NCBI RefSeq assembly: GCF_907164905.1
Contig: NZ_CAJRAF010000002.1
Coordinates: forward strand, 1,488,001-1,552,000
Length of the DNA: 64,000 nucleotides
Direction: 5' to 3'
Origin: Dyadobacter sp. CECT 9275
Lineage (GTDB): Bacteria > Bacteroidota > Bacteroidia > Cytophagales > Spirosomataceae
Of this stretch, positions 52,278 through 60,851 are shown piece by piece. How positions within the stretch are numbered: the first letter of the stretch is position 1; every line of letters begins with the position of its first letter. Below the pieces are notes generated by a model that saw nothing but the letters and a program-made list of their open reading frames with translations, was not told where the DNA came from and searched no databases. Position numbers and translations under genes: made by a program.

Positions 52278-54739
52278 TGAATAATAAGTATAGTGTCCTT
52301 TTTACTGTTATAATTCTCCTTTTTTGTACAGGATTACTTTCCTGTGCCCGAAAACCTACCCCCAAACGACAACGTTATTATCTGGGAAATTCTTCCTTCA
52401 AAGGTAACAATGTCATCAAAAACAGCGAACTCGAAGCGCTCATTCCTCAAAAACCAAATCGCCGTTTTTTGGGTTTACCCTTTTTCCCATACGTTGGTCT
52501 GTATCGCTTCGGTACGCTCTTTTACAGCAGGGAAGAACGGCAGCGCCGGCTGATTGAGGTGACGCAAAATTACCAGAAAGAAACCCGATTAAACGAAAAT
52601 AATCCCCGAAAGCTTCAAAAGATCGACCGGCGTTATGCAAAAAAGATTGCAAGGGCTCAGGACAGGGTGGATAATGGCAATTTCTGGATGCGGGTTTTGG
52701 GAGAGAAACCTGTATTTTACAATGGCAAGGATGTCGAAAAAAACGCTGAAAAAATACAAAAGTATCTTTACAACAATGGTTTCTTTCAGGCCGGCGTTCA
52801 CTTCACTACGGATACCATCATCAACAGGATCCGCATTATTTATCATCTGAAAGAAGGGAAACCCACCCTGCTGAACCATATCACGTACCGGGTCAGAAAT
52901 CTGGAAGTTGACAGCATTATTACGGCAAACAAAAAAGATGCGGCCATTGTAACTAATAAAAGGTATGACGGTGATGCCTTTGAAGAAGAGCGTATACGCA
53001 TCGAAACGTTGCTCCGAAATGCTGGCTATTTCGGTTTTTCGCGCCAGTATGTTAGCTATCTGGTTAATGATACCCTTTCCAACCCCAAGACCGACAGTGC
53101 ATTAAAGCTCGTGGATGTACAGGTGCGGGTGGACATGCCCGCAAAAGAAATCTACAATAAGCCGTATACCATCCAATCAGTTCATTTTGAAGTGCTCCCA
53201 CCGTCGGGATTACCGGATTCCCTTTTCCGGAAGGATACCGTGCAGTACCGAGGCATTCAGTATGTTTTTTCGGACAAGAAATTTTCAACCAAAATCCTGA
53301 ATAATAAAATTCTGGTCAGACCGCAAACGCGGTACAGCCAGTTGAAAGAGCGGGAAACCCAGCAGCAGTTATCGTTAACAGACCAGTTCAGGTTTGTCAA
53401 TTACAGTTACCGGCTGGACTCCGCAGGACATGGGCTTCACAGCTATTTCAAAGCCATTCCTCTGGAAAAATACCAATTATCCACAGATGTTGGCCTTAAT
53501 GTTATTCAGCTTCAGGGAGCTCCCGGGCCTTTTGCAAATCTGTCTTACAAGATCAGGAACGTTTTTAACGGCCTCGAAAATTTCGAGTCCAACCTGCGCG
53601 GTGGTATCGAGCTTGTTCCCGGTTTTTTGGGAAGCCGGCAGATATACCGCAGTGAGGAAGTTGGACTAACTACCTCGCTGATCTTCCCCAGGTTACTGCT
53701 GCCCGGCAGTTTTTTCCAGAGAAAAGCGAAAGTCTACAATCCAAGGACGCAAATTGGGTTAGGTTATAATTATGTCAACCGACCTGAATATACCCGTACC
53801 AATGTAAAAATTGCAACAACCTATTCCTGGCAGCCCTCCAATACCACGATTTTCAACCTTTCACTGATTGACCTCAACATCCTGAACACCCAGAATATCC
53901 GTCCCGATTTTCAGAATTTGCTGGATACCCTCCAGCTGCAGGGCAATAATCTGATCAATAGCTTCCAGAAATCATTCGTTTCGGACGTTAACTTCAATTT
54001 TGTTTACAATACCAACCCGCTCAGCGGTCCGCCAAGGCATGCCAAATACCTGAGGGTTGCGCTGGAATCGGGCGGTACTTCGCTCAACCTGGTCAAAAAA
54101 CAGGAGGACCTGATCAAAAATATTTTCGGCGACCTTCAGTTTTACAAATATCTGAGGTGGAATGTGGATTACCGGCGGTACTGGCCTATGGGGCGGCAGT
54201 CGCTGCTGGTTGCACGAGTGAACAGCGGAGCGGTGTACAGCTATGGCGACAGCAAGGTGCCACCCTATGAAAAGTATTTTTTTGCGGGAGGCTCCAACAG
54301 TTTAAGGGCCTGGCTTCCCCGACGCCTCGGACCGGGGAAGGCCAAACCCAGGCTCACTTCCAACAATTTGTCGGTAGAAGCCCCCGGGGAGTTTCTGCTT
54401 GAAGGCAACCTGGAATACCGTGGGCACCTGGCCAATTTTTTCGGAGATATTAATTATGCCCTTTTTCTGGATGCCGGCAATGTCTGGAATATTAACAGCT
54501 ATACCGAAGAGGCCCAGCAATTCAGTTTCAACCGGTTTTACAAGGAAATTGCGGTGGGTACCGGTTTTGGTATCCGTTATGACGTTTCCTATTTCGTCGT
54601 CCGGTTTGACTTTGGTGTAAAAGTGTACGATCCGTCCCGGCAAAAATTTGTTTTGAATGAACTCGAAACCGACAAACTTTTCAAACGGACTCAGAGTAAC
54701 TTTCTCAATGTGAACCTGGGTGTCGGTTATCCTTTCTGA
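52277..54739 (+). CDS. tamL: Translocation/assembly module lipoprotein TamL (BamA/TamA-like barrel)
   Basis: 820 residues from a TTG at 52277; a stop lies three codons upstream in frame and no ATG precedes the signal. It is a lipoprotein (LLFCTGLLSCARK, Cys about 23), as in the Bacteroidota TamL proteins, which replace TamA. Residues 130-400 hold POTRA-like domains (NAEKIQKYLYNNGFFQAGV, RIETLLRNAGYFGFSRQYVSY). The barrel at about 430-820 has the Omp85 motif KYFFAGGSNSLRAWLPRRLGPG (L6 loop, near VRGF) and ends LNVNLGVGYPF with a terminal Phe. It presumably works with a TamB-like protein in outer-membrane assembly. Confidence 0.88.
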   Translation: MNNKYSVLFTVIILLFCTGLLSCARKPTPKRQRYYLGNSSFKGNNVIKNSELEALIPQKPNRRFLGLPFFPYVGLYRFGTLFYSREERQRRLIEVTQNYQKETRLNENNPRKLQKIDRRYAKKIARAQDRVDNGNFWMRVLGEKPVFYNGKDVEKNAEKIQKYLYNNGFFQAGVHFTTDTIINRIRIIYHLKEGKPTLLNHITYRVRNLEVDSIITANKKDAAIVTNKRYDGDAFEEERIRIETLLRNAGYFGFSRQYVSYLVNDTLSNPKTDSALKLVDVQVRVDMPAKEIYNKPYTIQSVHFEVLPPSGLPDSLFRKDTVQYRGIQYVFSDKKFSTKILNNKILVRPQTRYSQLKERETQQQLSLTDQFRFVNYSYRLDSAGHGLHSYFKAIPLEKYQLSTDVGLNVIQLQGAPGPFANLSYKIRNVFNGLENFESNLRGGIELVPGFLGSRQIYRSEEVGLTTSLIFPRLLLPGSFFQRKAKVYNPRTQIGLGYNYVNRPEYTRTNVKIATTYSWQPSNTTIFNLSLIDLNILNTQNIRPDFQNLLDTLQLQGNNLINSFQKSFVSDVNFNFVYNTNPLSGPPRHAKYLRVALESGGTSLNLVKKQEDLIKNIFGDLQFYKYLRWNVDYRRYWPMGRQSLLVARVNSGAVYSYGDSKVPPYEKYFFAGGSNSLRAWLPRRLGPGKAKPRLTSNNLSVEAPGEFLLEGNLEYRGHLANFFGDINYALFLDAGNVWNINSYTEEAQQFSFNRFYKEIAVGTGFGIRYDVSYFVVRFDFGVKVYDPSRQKFVLNELETDKLFKRTQSNFLNVNLGVGYPF

Positions 54740-54805
54740 TCCTGACACTTCGTATCAGCGCCCTACCTCCGGTTATCCTTAATTCTCTCCGCTGATCACT
54801 GCCAG

Positions 54806-54839
54806 TTTGTCAGTTTTTACTGATTTATTCGTACTTTTG
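54806..54839 (+). promoter_or_regulatory. Predicted promoter of miaB
   Basis: TTTG at 54806-54809, 22 nt, then TACTTTTG at 54832-54839, an exact -7 box. The start codon is 87 nt further, so the leader is about 80 nt. Confidence 0.5.
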
Positions 54840-54926
54840 TAATTCCCGCTTACTGGCTCAGGCCGCACGCCTCCCGCCGTAAGCCAACTGGAACATTTAA
54901 ATTAAATTGCTATATAACAAGGTCAG

Positions 54927-56378
54927 ATGGATCATAAAATTGCCGGGGCTTTAAAAATACTGACTCATACGGACAAAGAGGCATGTGAAACCGTTAAGGT
55001 TACTGAAAATGAGCCGGTATCAGATAAAAAACGGCTGTTTATTGAGAGCTATGGCTGTCAAATGAATTTCTCAGACAGCGAAATCGTGGCCTCCATCATG
55101 CGCGAAGCAGGCTTTGCAACAACTTCGGAAGTCAACGATGCTGATCTCATTTTTCTCAATACCTGTTCCATTCGCGAAAATGCGGAACAAAAGGTACGCA
55201 CACGCCTTAAACAGCTTAATGCCGTAAAGAAGAGAAAACCCGGCATGCTGATCGGCGTTTTGGGCTGTATGGCTGAAAGGCTTAAAACCAAATTTCTCGA
55301 GGAAGAAAAAATGGTGGATATCGTTACCGGCCCCGATGCCTACCGTGATTTACCCAAGCTGGTTGAAGAAGCCGGGACAGGCCAGAAAGCGGTAAACGTT
55401 TTTCTTTCCCGTGAGGAAACCTACGCTGATATCTCGCCTGTGAGGCTGAATTCCAACGGGATCACAGCCCTGGTATCCATCATGCGGGGCTGCGACAATA
55501 TGTGCAGTTTCTGCGTGGTACCCTATACCCGCGGCCGGGAAAGAAGCCGTGACCCGCGCTCGATCATCCAGGAAGCTACCGATCTCTTCCATCAAGGATA
55601 CCGTGAAGTAACCTTGCTGGGCCAGAATGTGGACAGTTATAAATGGAAAAGTGCTGAGGTAAACGGTGTTTCCGAAGAGATGAATTTTGCCCGGTTGCTG
55701 GAAAATGTAGCACGCATCAGCCCGGAGCTCAGAATCCGGTTCAGTACCTCACATCCGAAGGATATTACGGACGAAGTCCTGTTTACCATAAAAAAATACG
55801 ACAACATCTGCAACTATATCCATTTACCGGCACAAAGCGGCAATAGCAGGATCTTGAGCCTGATGAACCGTACCTACGACAGAGAGTGGTACCTGGGAAG
55901 AATAGATAGCATCAGAGCCATACTCGGCGAAGACTGCGGAATCTCGCATGACATGATCAGCGGCTTCTGTAGTGAAACAGAAGAGGAGCATCAGGATTCA
56001 CTGAGCCTGATGGCCTACGCCCGGTTCGATTTCGGTTACATGTTTTCTTATTCCGAACGGCCTGGCACCCCAGCAGCAAAAAAATACAAAGACGACATTT
56101 CGCCAGAAGTAAAACAAAGACGCTTGGCCGAAATCATTGAATTACAACAAAAAATTTCACTGGAACGTAATCTGCGTGCCGTCGGGAAAATACACCGTGT
56201 ACTGATAGAGGGGACATCCAAACGGTCGGAAGAGCATTTTTCGGGGCGCAATGACCAGAATAAAGTTGTGATTTTCCCCAGGGAAAATTTCATTGCCGGA
56301 ACTTACGTAGACGTACTGGTGACAGAATGTTCCACCGCCACGCTGAAAGGCCACGTGGTAAGCAAGGTACTGGCCTAA
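54927..56378 (+). CDS. miaB: tRNA-2-methylthio-N6-dimethylallyladenosine synthase
   Basis: 483 residues. A radical-SAM methylthiotransferase that adds a methylthio group to i6A37 of tRNAs. The N-terminal domain ligates the auxiliary [4Fe-4S] cluster through Cys in [25 protein letters not shown] and [11 protein letters not shown]. The radical-SAM motif CxxxCxxC is in [22 protein letters not shown], followed by LLGQNVDSY and [14 protein letters not shown] domain is at the C-terminus (about 415-483). About 30 extra residues precede the conserved start, as in other Cytophagales. The sigma-54 regulator follows 80 nt downstream. Confidence 0.96.
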   Translation: MDHKIAGALKILTHTDKEACETVKVTENEPVSDKKRLFIESYGCQMNFSDSEIVASIMREAGFATTSEVNDADLIFLNTCSIRENAEQKVRTRLKQLNAVKKRKPGMLIGVLGCMAERLKTKFLEEEKMVDIVTGPDAYRDLPKLVEEAGTGQKAVNVFLSREETYADISPVRLNSNGITALVSIMRGCDNMCSFCVVPYTRGRERSRDPRSIIQEATDLFHQGYREVTLLGQNVDSYKWKSAEVNGVSEEMNFARLLENVARISPELRIRFSTSHPKDITDEVLFTIKKYDNICNYIHLPAQSGNSRILSLMNRTYDREWYLGRIDSIRAILGEDCGISHDMISGFCSETEEEHQDSLSLMAYARFDFGYMFSYSERPGTPAAKKYKDDISPEVKQRRLAEIIELQQKISLERNLRAVGKIHRVLIEGTSKRSEEHFSGRNDQNKVVIFPRENFIAGTYVDVLVTECSTATLKGHVVSKVLA

Positions 56379-56458
56379 CCCTTAAACTATGGCGTGGTGT
56401 TTGGGCTGCCCCGGCTACCCGGCTCCGTTTTGCACCATGCCAAAAAGCGAAATACTAC

Positions 56459-57763
56459 ATGAATCCTTCGGAAATACAAGCTATAAAAAACCGTTTTGGG
56501 ATTATCGGTACTTCGCCGGTCCTGAATCACGCTATTAACGTAGCCATACAAGTTGCCGCCACCGACCTGACGGTACTCATTACCGGAGAAAGCGGTAGCG
56601 GGAAAGAATCTTTTTCAAAAATTATCCATAACCTCAGCTCCCGGAAGCACGGGCCGTTTATAGCGATCAACTGTGGCGCCATTCCGGAAGGGACTATAGA
56701 CTCCGAACTTTTCGGCCACGAAAAAGGCGCTTTTACCGGTGCATTGGACGCTCGTAAAGGATATTTTGAAACCACCAACGGAGGTACCATTTTTTTGGAT
56801 GAAGTAGGCGAAATGCCCATGGGCACACAAGCCAGGCTTCTGCGCGTGCTGGAAAACGGTGAATATATCAGGGTAGGCTCTTCCAAAGTGATGAAAACCA
56901 ATGTGCGTATTGTAGCCGCTACCAATGTTAATCTGCTCGATGCCGTAAACAACAGCAAGTTTCGTGAGGACCTTTTTTACCGGCTCAACACGGTACCGAT
57001 CTATGTCCCTCCCCTGCGTGACCGCGGAGAAGATGTGTTACTTCTTTTTAGAAAATTCACGAACGACTTTTCCGAAAAATACCGTAGCAAACCTGTCAGG
57101 CTTGATACCGACGCACGTGAGTTACTGATGCAGTATCCGTTTCCGGGGAATATCAGGCAGTTAAAAAACATAGCCGAGCAAATCACTATTCTTGAAACGG
57201 ACAAAGAGTTGCCGATCACAGCCCACAGCCTGAACAATTACCTGAATCCGGTACAACCCGCAGGGCGTAAGGCACTGGTACCTTTGCGTGCTGATGACGA
57301 ATCGGCCAATCCATTTTCGGAAAGAGAGCTTTTATACAAAGTGCTTTTTGACATGCGCAGGGACGTAACCGAATTAAAAAAGCTGGTGAGGGATGTGCTT
57401 GAAAATGAAAAATATGGTGGAGAAATCCTGAAAGACCATCAGGAACTGTTTAGTTCTATAGGGAATATAGAGCCGGTTATTCCCGCACCAACCATGGAAC
57501 CCACCCGCTTGCTGACACCTCCTCCCCCCCGAACCGTTGAACTGGATCGTTATGACAGATATTCCGATGACCGGGATGATATCGAAGACGTTGTCCATGT
57601 GTCAGCCGAAGAAGAATCCCTTTCACTGGAAGACAAGGAGAAGGAGATGATCATCAAGGCGCTGCGCAAAAACAATAACAAACGCAAATATGCAGCCAGC
57701 GCACTTGGAATTTCGGAACGCACGTTATATCGCAAGATTAAACAGTACGACATTGAAGAATAG
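56459..57763 (+). CDS. Sigma-54-dependent transcriptional activator without sensory domain
   Basis: 434 residues from the ATG at 56459; the open frame starts inside miaB, but that extension has no domain. The AAA+ domain occupies residues 10-255: Walker A GESGSGKES (about 43), the sigma-54 contact GAFTGA in HEKGAFTGALDARKG, Walker B GGTIFLDEVGEMP, then FREDLFYRLNTVPIYVPPLRDR (arginine fingers) and YPFPGNIRQLKNIAEQ. A poorly conserved linker (about 280-385) precedes a Fis-type helix-turn-helix (KRKYAASALGISERTLYRKIKQY) at the C-terminus. There is no receiver, GAF or PAS domain, so it is probably controlled by its level or by a partner protein. Confidence 0.95.
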   Translation: MNPSEIQAIKNRFGIIGTSPVLNHAINVAIQVAATDLTVLITGESGSGKESFSKIIHNLSSRKHGPFIAINCGAIPEGTIDSELFGHEKGAFTGALDARKGYFETTNGGTIFLDEVGEMPMGTQARLLRVLENGEYIRVGSSKVMKTNVRIVAATNVNLLDAVNNSKFREDLFYRLNTVPIYVPPLRDRGEDVLLLFRKFTNDFSEKYRSKPVRLDTDARELLMQYPFPGNIRQLKNIAEQITILETDKELPITAHSLNNYLNPVQPAGRKALVPLRADDESANPFSERELLYKVLFDMRRDVTELKKLVRDVLENEKYGGEILKDHQELFSSIGNIEPVIPAPTMEPTRLLTPPPPRTVELDRYDRYSDDRDDIEDVVHVSAEEESLSLEDKEKEMIIKALRKNNNKRKYAASALGISERTLYRKIKQYDIEE

Positions 57764-57837
57764 CGCCTGAGACTTTACGTTAGTTTAGTAAACAACAAGG
57801 AGCCATACCAGATCCTGATATAATTAAATAATCAATA

Positions 57838-58377
57838 ATGACTCGTATTAAAAGGTATCTCACCGAAGGGAGGCGTAATATTTTAACCCTGGCTGGCCTG
57901 TTTTCACTTTCCGTGCTTTTGTATGGCTGTGGAGTATATTCATTTACCGGAACCAGCTTATCTCCTGACATCAAGACATTTACAGTACTAAACTTTACGA
58001 TGGGTACTGCCGGAGGGCCGTCGGATCTGCCGCAAAGGTTAACGGAGCAGGTAAAAGAATATTTTCAGAAAAACACGAGTCTTACCCAATTACCTTCGGG
58101 CGGAGACCTATTACTTGAGGGATCCATTACCGGATATGACGTGGTAGCTGCGGCTCCGACCGCCAGTGACCAGGCAGGCCTGAACCGGCTGAACGTAACC
58201 GTGCAGGTAAGGTTCACCAACGCGAAAGATGAAACGAAAAATTTCGACCAGTCATTCACCTATTATGCTGATTTTCCGCAGGACCAGACACTTAATCAGA
58301 ACGAAGCCCGGCTGCTTCCTACTATCCAGGAAAACCTCGTGCAGCAAATTTTCAACAAATCGGCGGCAGACTGGTAA
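57838..58377 (+). CDS. lptE: LptE-family LPS-assembly lipoprotein
   Basis: 179 residues with a lipoprotein signal (LSVLLYGCGVYSFTGTSL, Cys about 31). The start GCGVYSFTGTSLSPDIKTFTV is the mark of Bacteroidota LptE, which plugs the LptD barrel that inserts lipopolysaccharide in the outer membrane. Further features are LPQRLTEQVKEYFQKNTSLTQL and DLLLEGSITGYDV. It lies 74 nt after the sigma-54 regulator and 56 nt before the TPR-like gene, an order that recurs in Cytophagales. Confidence 0.9.
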   Translation: MTRIKRYLTEGRRNILTLAGLFSLSVLLYGCGVYSFTGTSLSPDIKTFTVLNFTMGTAGGPSDLPQRLTEQVKEYFQKNTSLTQLPSGGDLLLEGSITGYDVVAAAPTASDQAGLNRLNVTVQVRFTNAKDETKNFDQSFTYYADFPQDQTLNQNEARLLPTIQENLVQQIFNKSAADW

Positions 58378-58433
58378 GGCAGTATCATTTTTAGTATCTT
58401 CATTTGGAAATTCAATCATTTAAATAACGATTC

Positions 58434-59093
58434 ATGTCAATCGTAGAAAAAGAATTATTCAGCGAGCTTGTAAAAAATCCGGCTTTGGTAACCGTCGATG
58501 TTATTCCCCAGCTGGAAGAAACAACAAAGGCTTTCCCATTTTTTCAGATCGCATACTCGCTACTGGCAAAAGCTTCCGCGCTGAATGGTACGCTTGGCCT
58601 GGACCAAACCAAGCCCAAGGCGGCAGCTTATGCGCTTAGCAGGGTGGCTTTGCAGCGCCTGGTTGAAAATGACACAGATCGGTTTGACGCAAGTGAACTC
58701 GCCGGGGAACTGATTCATGCCCTTCCGGAAGAAACCGAACCGCAGGACAGTGCCGACCTGTTCATCGGCCTGGCTCCCCAGGATACCACGCCCGCCGGGC
58801 AAAAATCGGACGAGCAGAAAAAACAGCAGCAGATCATTGAAGGATTTATGAAAAAAAATCCGAAGATCATCCGCCAGGACAATCAGATTGAACCAGTAGC
58901 AGTTGACCTCAAAGGGCGGCTTGCCGAATCGGGATCGGGTGAAATTGAGACAGAAGCATTTGCAAAAATTCTGCTCAAACAAGGCAAGATTGACAGGGCC
59001 ATGGACCTCTACCAAAAATTGATTTTGAAAAATCCGGAAAAAAGAAATTACTTTGCGAAAAAATTAAGCGAATTACATCATGCTGAAAATTAA
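58434..59093 (+). CDS. TPR-like protein, function unknown, between lptE and secG
   Basis: 219 residues, with no signal peptide or membrane helix, so cytoplasmic. The N-terminal half is helical (FPFFQIAYSLLAKASALNG..., ALSRVALQRLVENDTDRFD). A Gln/Lys/Asp-rich linker (about 110-145) follows. The C-terminus ends with one TPR-like motif: TEAFAKILLKQGKIDRAMDLYQKLILKNPEKRNYFAKKL. No enzyme motif is visible. Its conserved place between the LPS-transport lipoprotein and secG suggests a role in envelope biogenesis, but that is inference. Confidence 0.8.
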   Translation: MSIVEKELFSELVKNPALVTVDVIPQLEETTKAFPFFQIAYSLLAKASALNGTLGLDQTKPKAAAYALSRVALQRLVENDTDRFDASELAGELIHALPEETEPQDSADLFIGLAPQDTTPAGQKSDEQKKQQQIIEGFMKKNPKIIRQDNQIEPVAVDLKGRLAESGSGEIETEAFAKILLKQGKIDRAMDLYQKLILKNPEKRNYFAKKLSELHHAEN

Positions 59094-59151
59094 TTCGGCA
59101 GCTGATTAACCGAGCATTTACGCATTCATTCATTTTATATTTATTAAAGGC

Positions 59152-59490
59152 ATGTATCTGGGTTTGATTATTCTTGTTGCAATTGTTGCAGTTTTACTGA
59201 TTCTGGTGGTATTGGTACAAAATTCAAAAGGTGGTGGACTATCCAGTGAATTCAGTGGAGCGGGTTCAGCCCAAATGTTTGGCGTAAAAAAAACTACCGA
59301 TTTACTTGAACAGATTACCTGGGGATTAGCCGGGGCTGTTATTCTGATTTCCCTTGCTTCTTATATTATGGTGGGCGGAAGCCAGGACGGCGGAAGCATC
59401 AAAAGCATCAATGTTGAAAGAGCGCAAAATACGGTTATTCCGGGTGGCGCAGTTGCTCCTGCACCCGCTGCTGATACTGCCAAGAAATAA
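59152..59490 (+). CDS. secG: Preprotein translocase subunit SecG
   Basis: 112 residues with two membrane helices (about 3-25 and 55-75). The conserved block between them is LVVLVQNSKGGGLSSEFSGAGSAQMFGVKKTTDLLEQITW, where the N-S-K-G-G-G-L and G-x-R/K-x-x-x-D-x-L-E motifs define SecG. It assists SecYE in protein export. The C-terminal tail is rich in Ala and Pro. It is followed by a strong terminator at 59509-59550, so it closes the plus-strand run from miaB. Confidence 0.96.
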   Translation: MYLGLIILVAIVAVLLILVVLVQNSKGGGLSSEFSGAGSAQMFGVKKTTDLLEQITWGLAGAVILISLASYIMVGGSQDGGSIKSINVERAQNTVIPGGAVAPAPAADTAKK

Positions 59491-59508
59491 TTGGCTGACA
59501 CTTTAAAG

Positions 59509-59550
59509 AAAAAGCCTGATGCTGACTCGTGAATCAGCATCAGGCTTTTT
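59509..59550. terminator. Bidirectional terminator between secG and the convergent gene
   Basis: Perfect 17-bp arms (59509-59525 and 59534-59550) with an 8-nt loop. The arms begin AAAAAGCC and end GGCTTTTT, so both strands have a U-run. Its right end reaches the stop codon of the minus-strand gene. Confidence 0.9.
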
Positions 59551-60257
59551 TATGCCACGTTAAGATACCTGAGCATCAGCTTTTGGGTAATTGGCAAAAG
59601 TGTTTCCTGCAGCGGATAGTCGTACCTGGATTCAACCACATAGGTTGCCGGATTGGGCATGACCTTATATTTTCTGGTCAGGTCGACTTTAAGCTGAGAA
59701 ACGCTGGTACCCATTCCAATCCTGACGCGGTCAACGAAAACCGTCCTGAGATACCGTTCCTTGTACTCATTATACAATGCCAGCTGATACTGAAAAATTG
59801 ACACCATTTTTTCATAGCTGTGCAAAAAGAACAGGTACCCTTCCTCGGTCCTGAGTGGTACGATACCCACGGGCGAAATGGTGATATGCTCCCCTATTTC
59901 CGATATCCGGCTGGCACCCTTATCCAGTGTGCCTGAAAACAGGGGAATTGCAAAGTCCAGAATTCCGTTCAATTCTGTAAGATAAGGAGTATCCGAAATT
60001 GTTTCTTCATACTCCAGCTTTACAGCTTTCAGATTAATCCGCTTTAAATTCTTTGGGAATGATTTGGCAATGGCCTGCTTGTTCTTCTGCAGGCCCACAC
60101 AGGTATCAAAATGAAGCCTCAGTTCATTTAAGTGTGGGAAATATTTGTCTTTGGTAAACTGCCCTTCAATGTGCTGCAGGTAAGCCAGTAAGACGTATTT
60201 TTTGTATTCAAAATCAAAAATACCTTGGGTAAGCCAATTATGGTCAAGCTGGGTCAT
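59550..60257 (-). CDS. Conserved protein of unknown function
   Basis: 235 residues, no signal peptide and no membrane helix, so cytoplasmic. It starts MTQLDHNWLTQGIFDFEYKKYVLLAYLQHI and contains YFPHLNELRLHFDTC, IGEHITISPVGIVPLRTEEGYLFFLHS and YNEYKERYLRTVFVDRVRIGMG. The last part (about 205-235) reads YVVESRYDYPLQETLLPITQKLML. I have no named family for it. The sequence looks compact and enzyme-like or adaptor-like, and the gene stands alone between secG and groES with a leader of 236 nt shared with groES on the other strand. Confidence 0.8.
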   Translation of the reverse strand: MTQLDHNWLTQGIFDFEYKKYVLLAYLQHIEGQFTKDKYFPHLNELRLHFDTCVGLQKNKQAIAKSFPKNLKRINLKAVKLEYEETISDTPYLTELNGILDFAIPLFSGTLDKGASRISEIGEHITISPVGIVPLRTEEGYLFFLHSYEKMVSIFQYQLALYNEYKERYLRTVFVDRVRIGMGTSVSQLKVDLTRKYKVMPNPATYVVESRYDYPLQETLLPITQKLMLRYLNVA

Positions 60258-60400
60258 AGTATTTTGGCATTTGATGTTGGTAAAATTTAGCCATTAATTG
60301 CCAAAAAAGCAATTATGGCATCTTTCTGCCATTTATAATATCCGCATATTACCAGGATATCCCCCTTAGGTACAAAAATGTCATACTACCTATGAAAAAA

Positions 60401-60424
60401 TGTCAGCCCCGCGGGGTTGGCACG
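60401..60424. promoter_or_regulatory. Near-palindrome with sigma-54-like -24 element upstream of groES
   Basis: TGTCAGCCCC-GC-GGGGTTGGCA (60401-60422) is a palindrome with two G-T pairs. Its right end is part of TTGGCACG (60417-60424), identical to the -24 half of sigma-54 promoters. The -12 half (TTGC) is not present at the right distance. It lies 70 nt before groES. It is probably a heat-shock control site of a type different from CIRCE. Confidence 0.4.
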
Positions 60425-60493
60425 AATTGTTTAGGAGTGAAGCCAGTCAATTTAAATTAATGACAATTAATAAATAAAAACGTTTAATATCTT

Positions 60494-60790
60494 ATGTCAA
60501 CTTTAGCAGAAATACAAGTGAGCGTACAACCTCTGGCTGACCGTGTTCTTGTAGAACCAGCCCCAGCAGAAGAAAAAACTGCATTTGGTATCATTATCCC
60601 TGATACTGCAAAAGAAAAACCGCAGCGTGGTACTGTCTTGGCAGTTGGACCAGGTAAAAAAGATGAGCCTCTTACCGTTAAAGTAGGTGACACAGTATTG
60701 TATGGCAAATATTCAGGTACTGAACTTGCCTATGAAGGCAAAGACGTGCTGATCATGCGCGAATCGGATATTTACGCCATCGTTGGTTAA
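60494..60790 (+). CDS. groES: Co-chaperonin GroES
   Basis: 98 residues; forms the heptameric lid of the GroEL chamber. Signatures are [45 protein letters not shown] (PLxDRVxV, mobile loop G-I-I-I-P), [15 protein letters not shown] and [18 protein letters not shown] end. About nine residues (MSTLAEIQV) extend the usual start. It is followed by groEL after 61 nt, so a bicistronic operon. No CIRCE sequence is present upstream. Confidence 0.98.
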   Translation: MSTLAEIQVSVQPLADRVLVEPAPAEEKTAFGIIIPDTAKEKPQRGTVLAVGPGKKDEPLTVKVGDTVLYGKYSGTELAYEGKDVLIMRESDIYAIVG

Positions 60791-60851
60791 TTATCTTATC
60801 CAGAACAAATTAAGATTTTCCATTAAAGTTTAATTCAAATTCCTTATTCAT

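Noticed and set aside
60417..60436. Complete sigma-54 promoter before groES
   Set aside because: TTGGCACG is present but the -12 GC is replaced by TT at the required spacing, so only a half-site was recorded.
60401..60493. CIRCE element (HrcA operator) before groES
   Set aside because: The TTAGCACTC-N9-GAGTGCTAA pattern is not present in the 236-nt gap.
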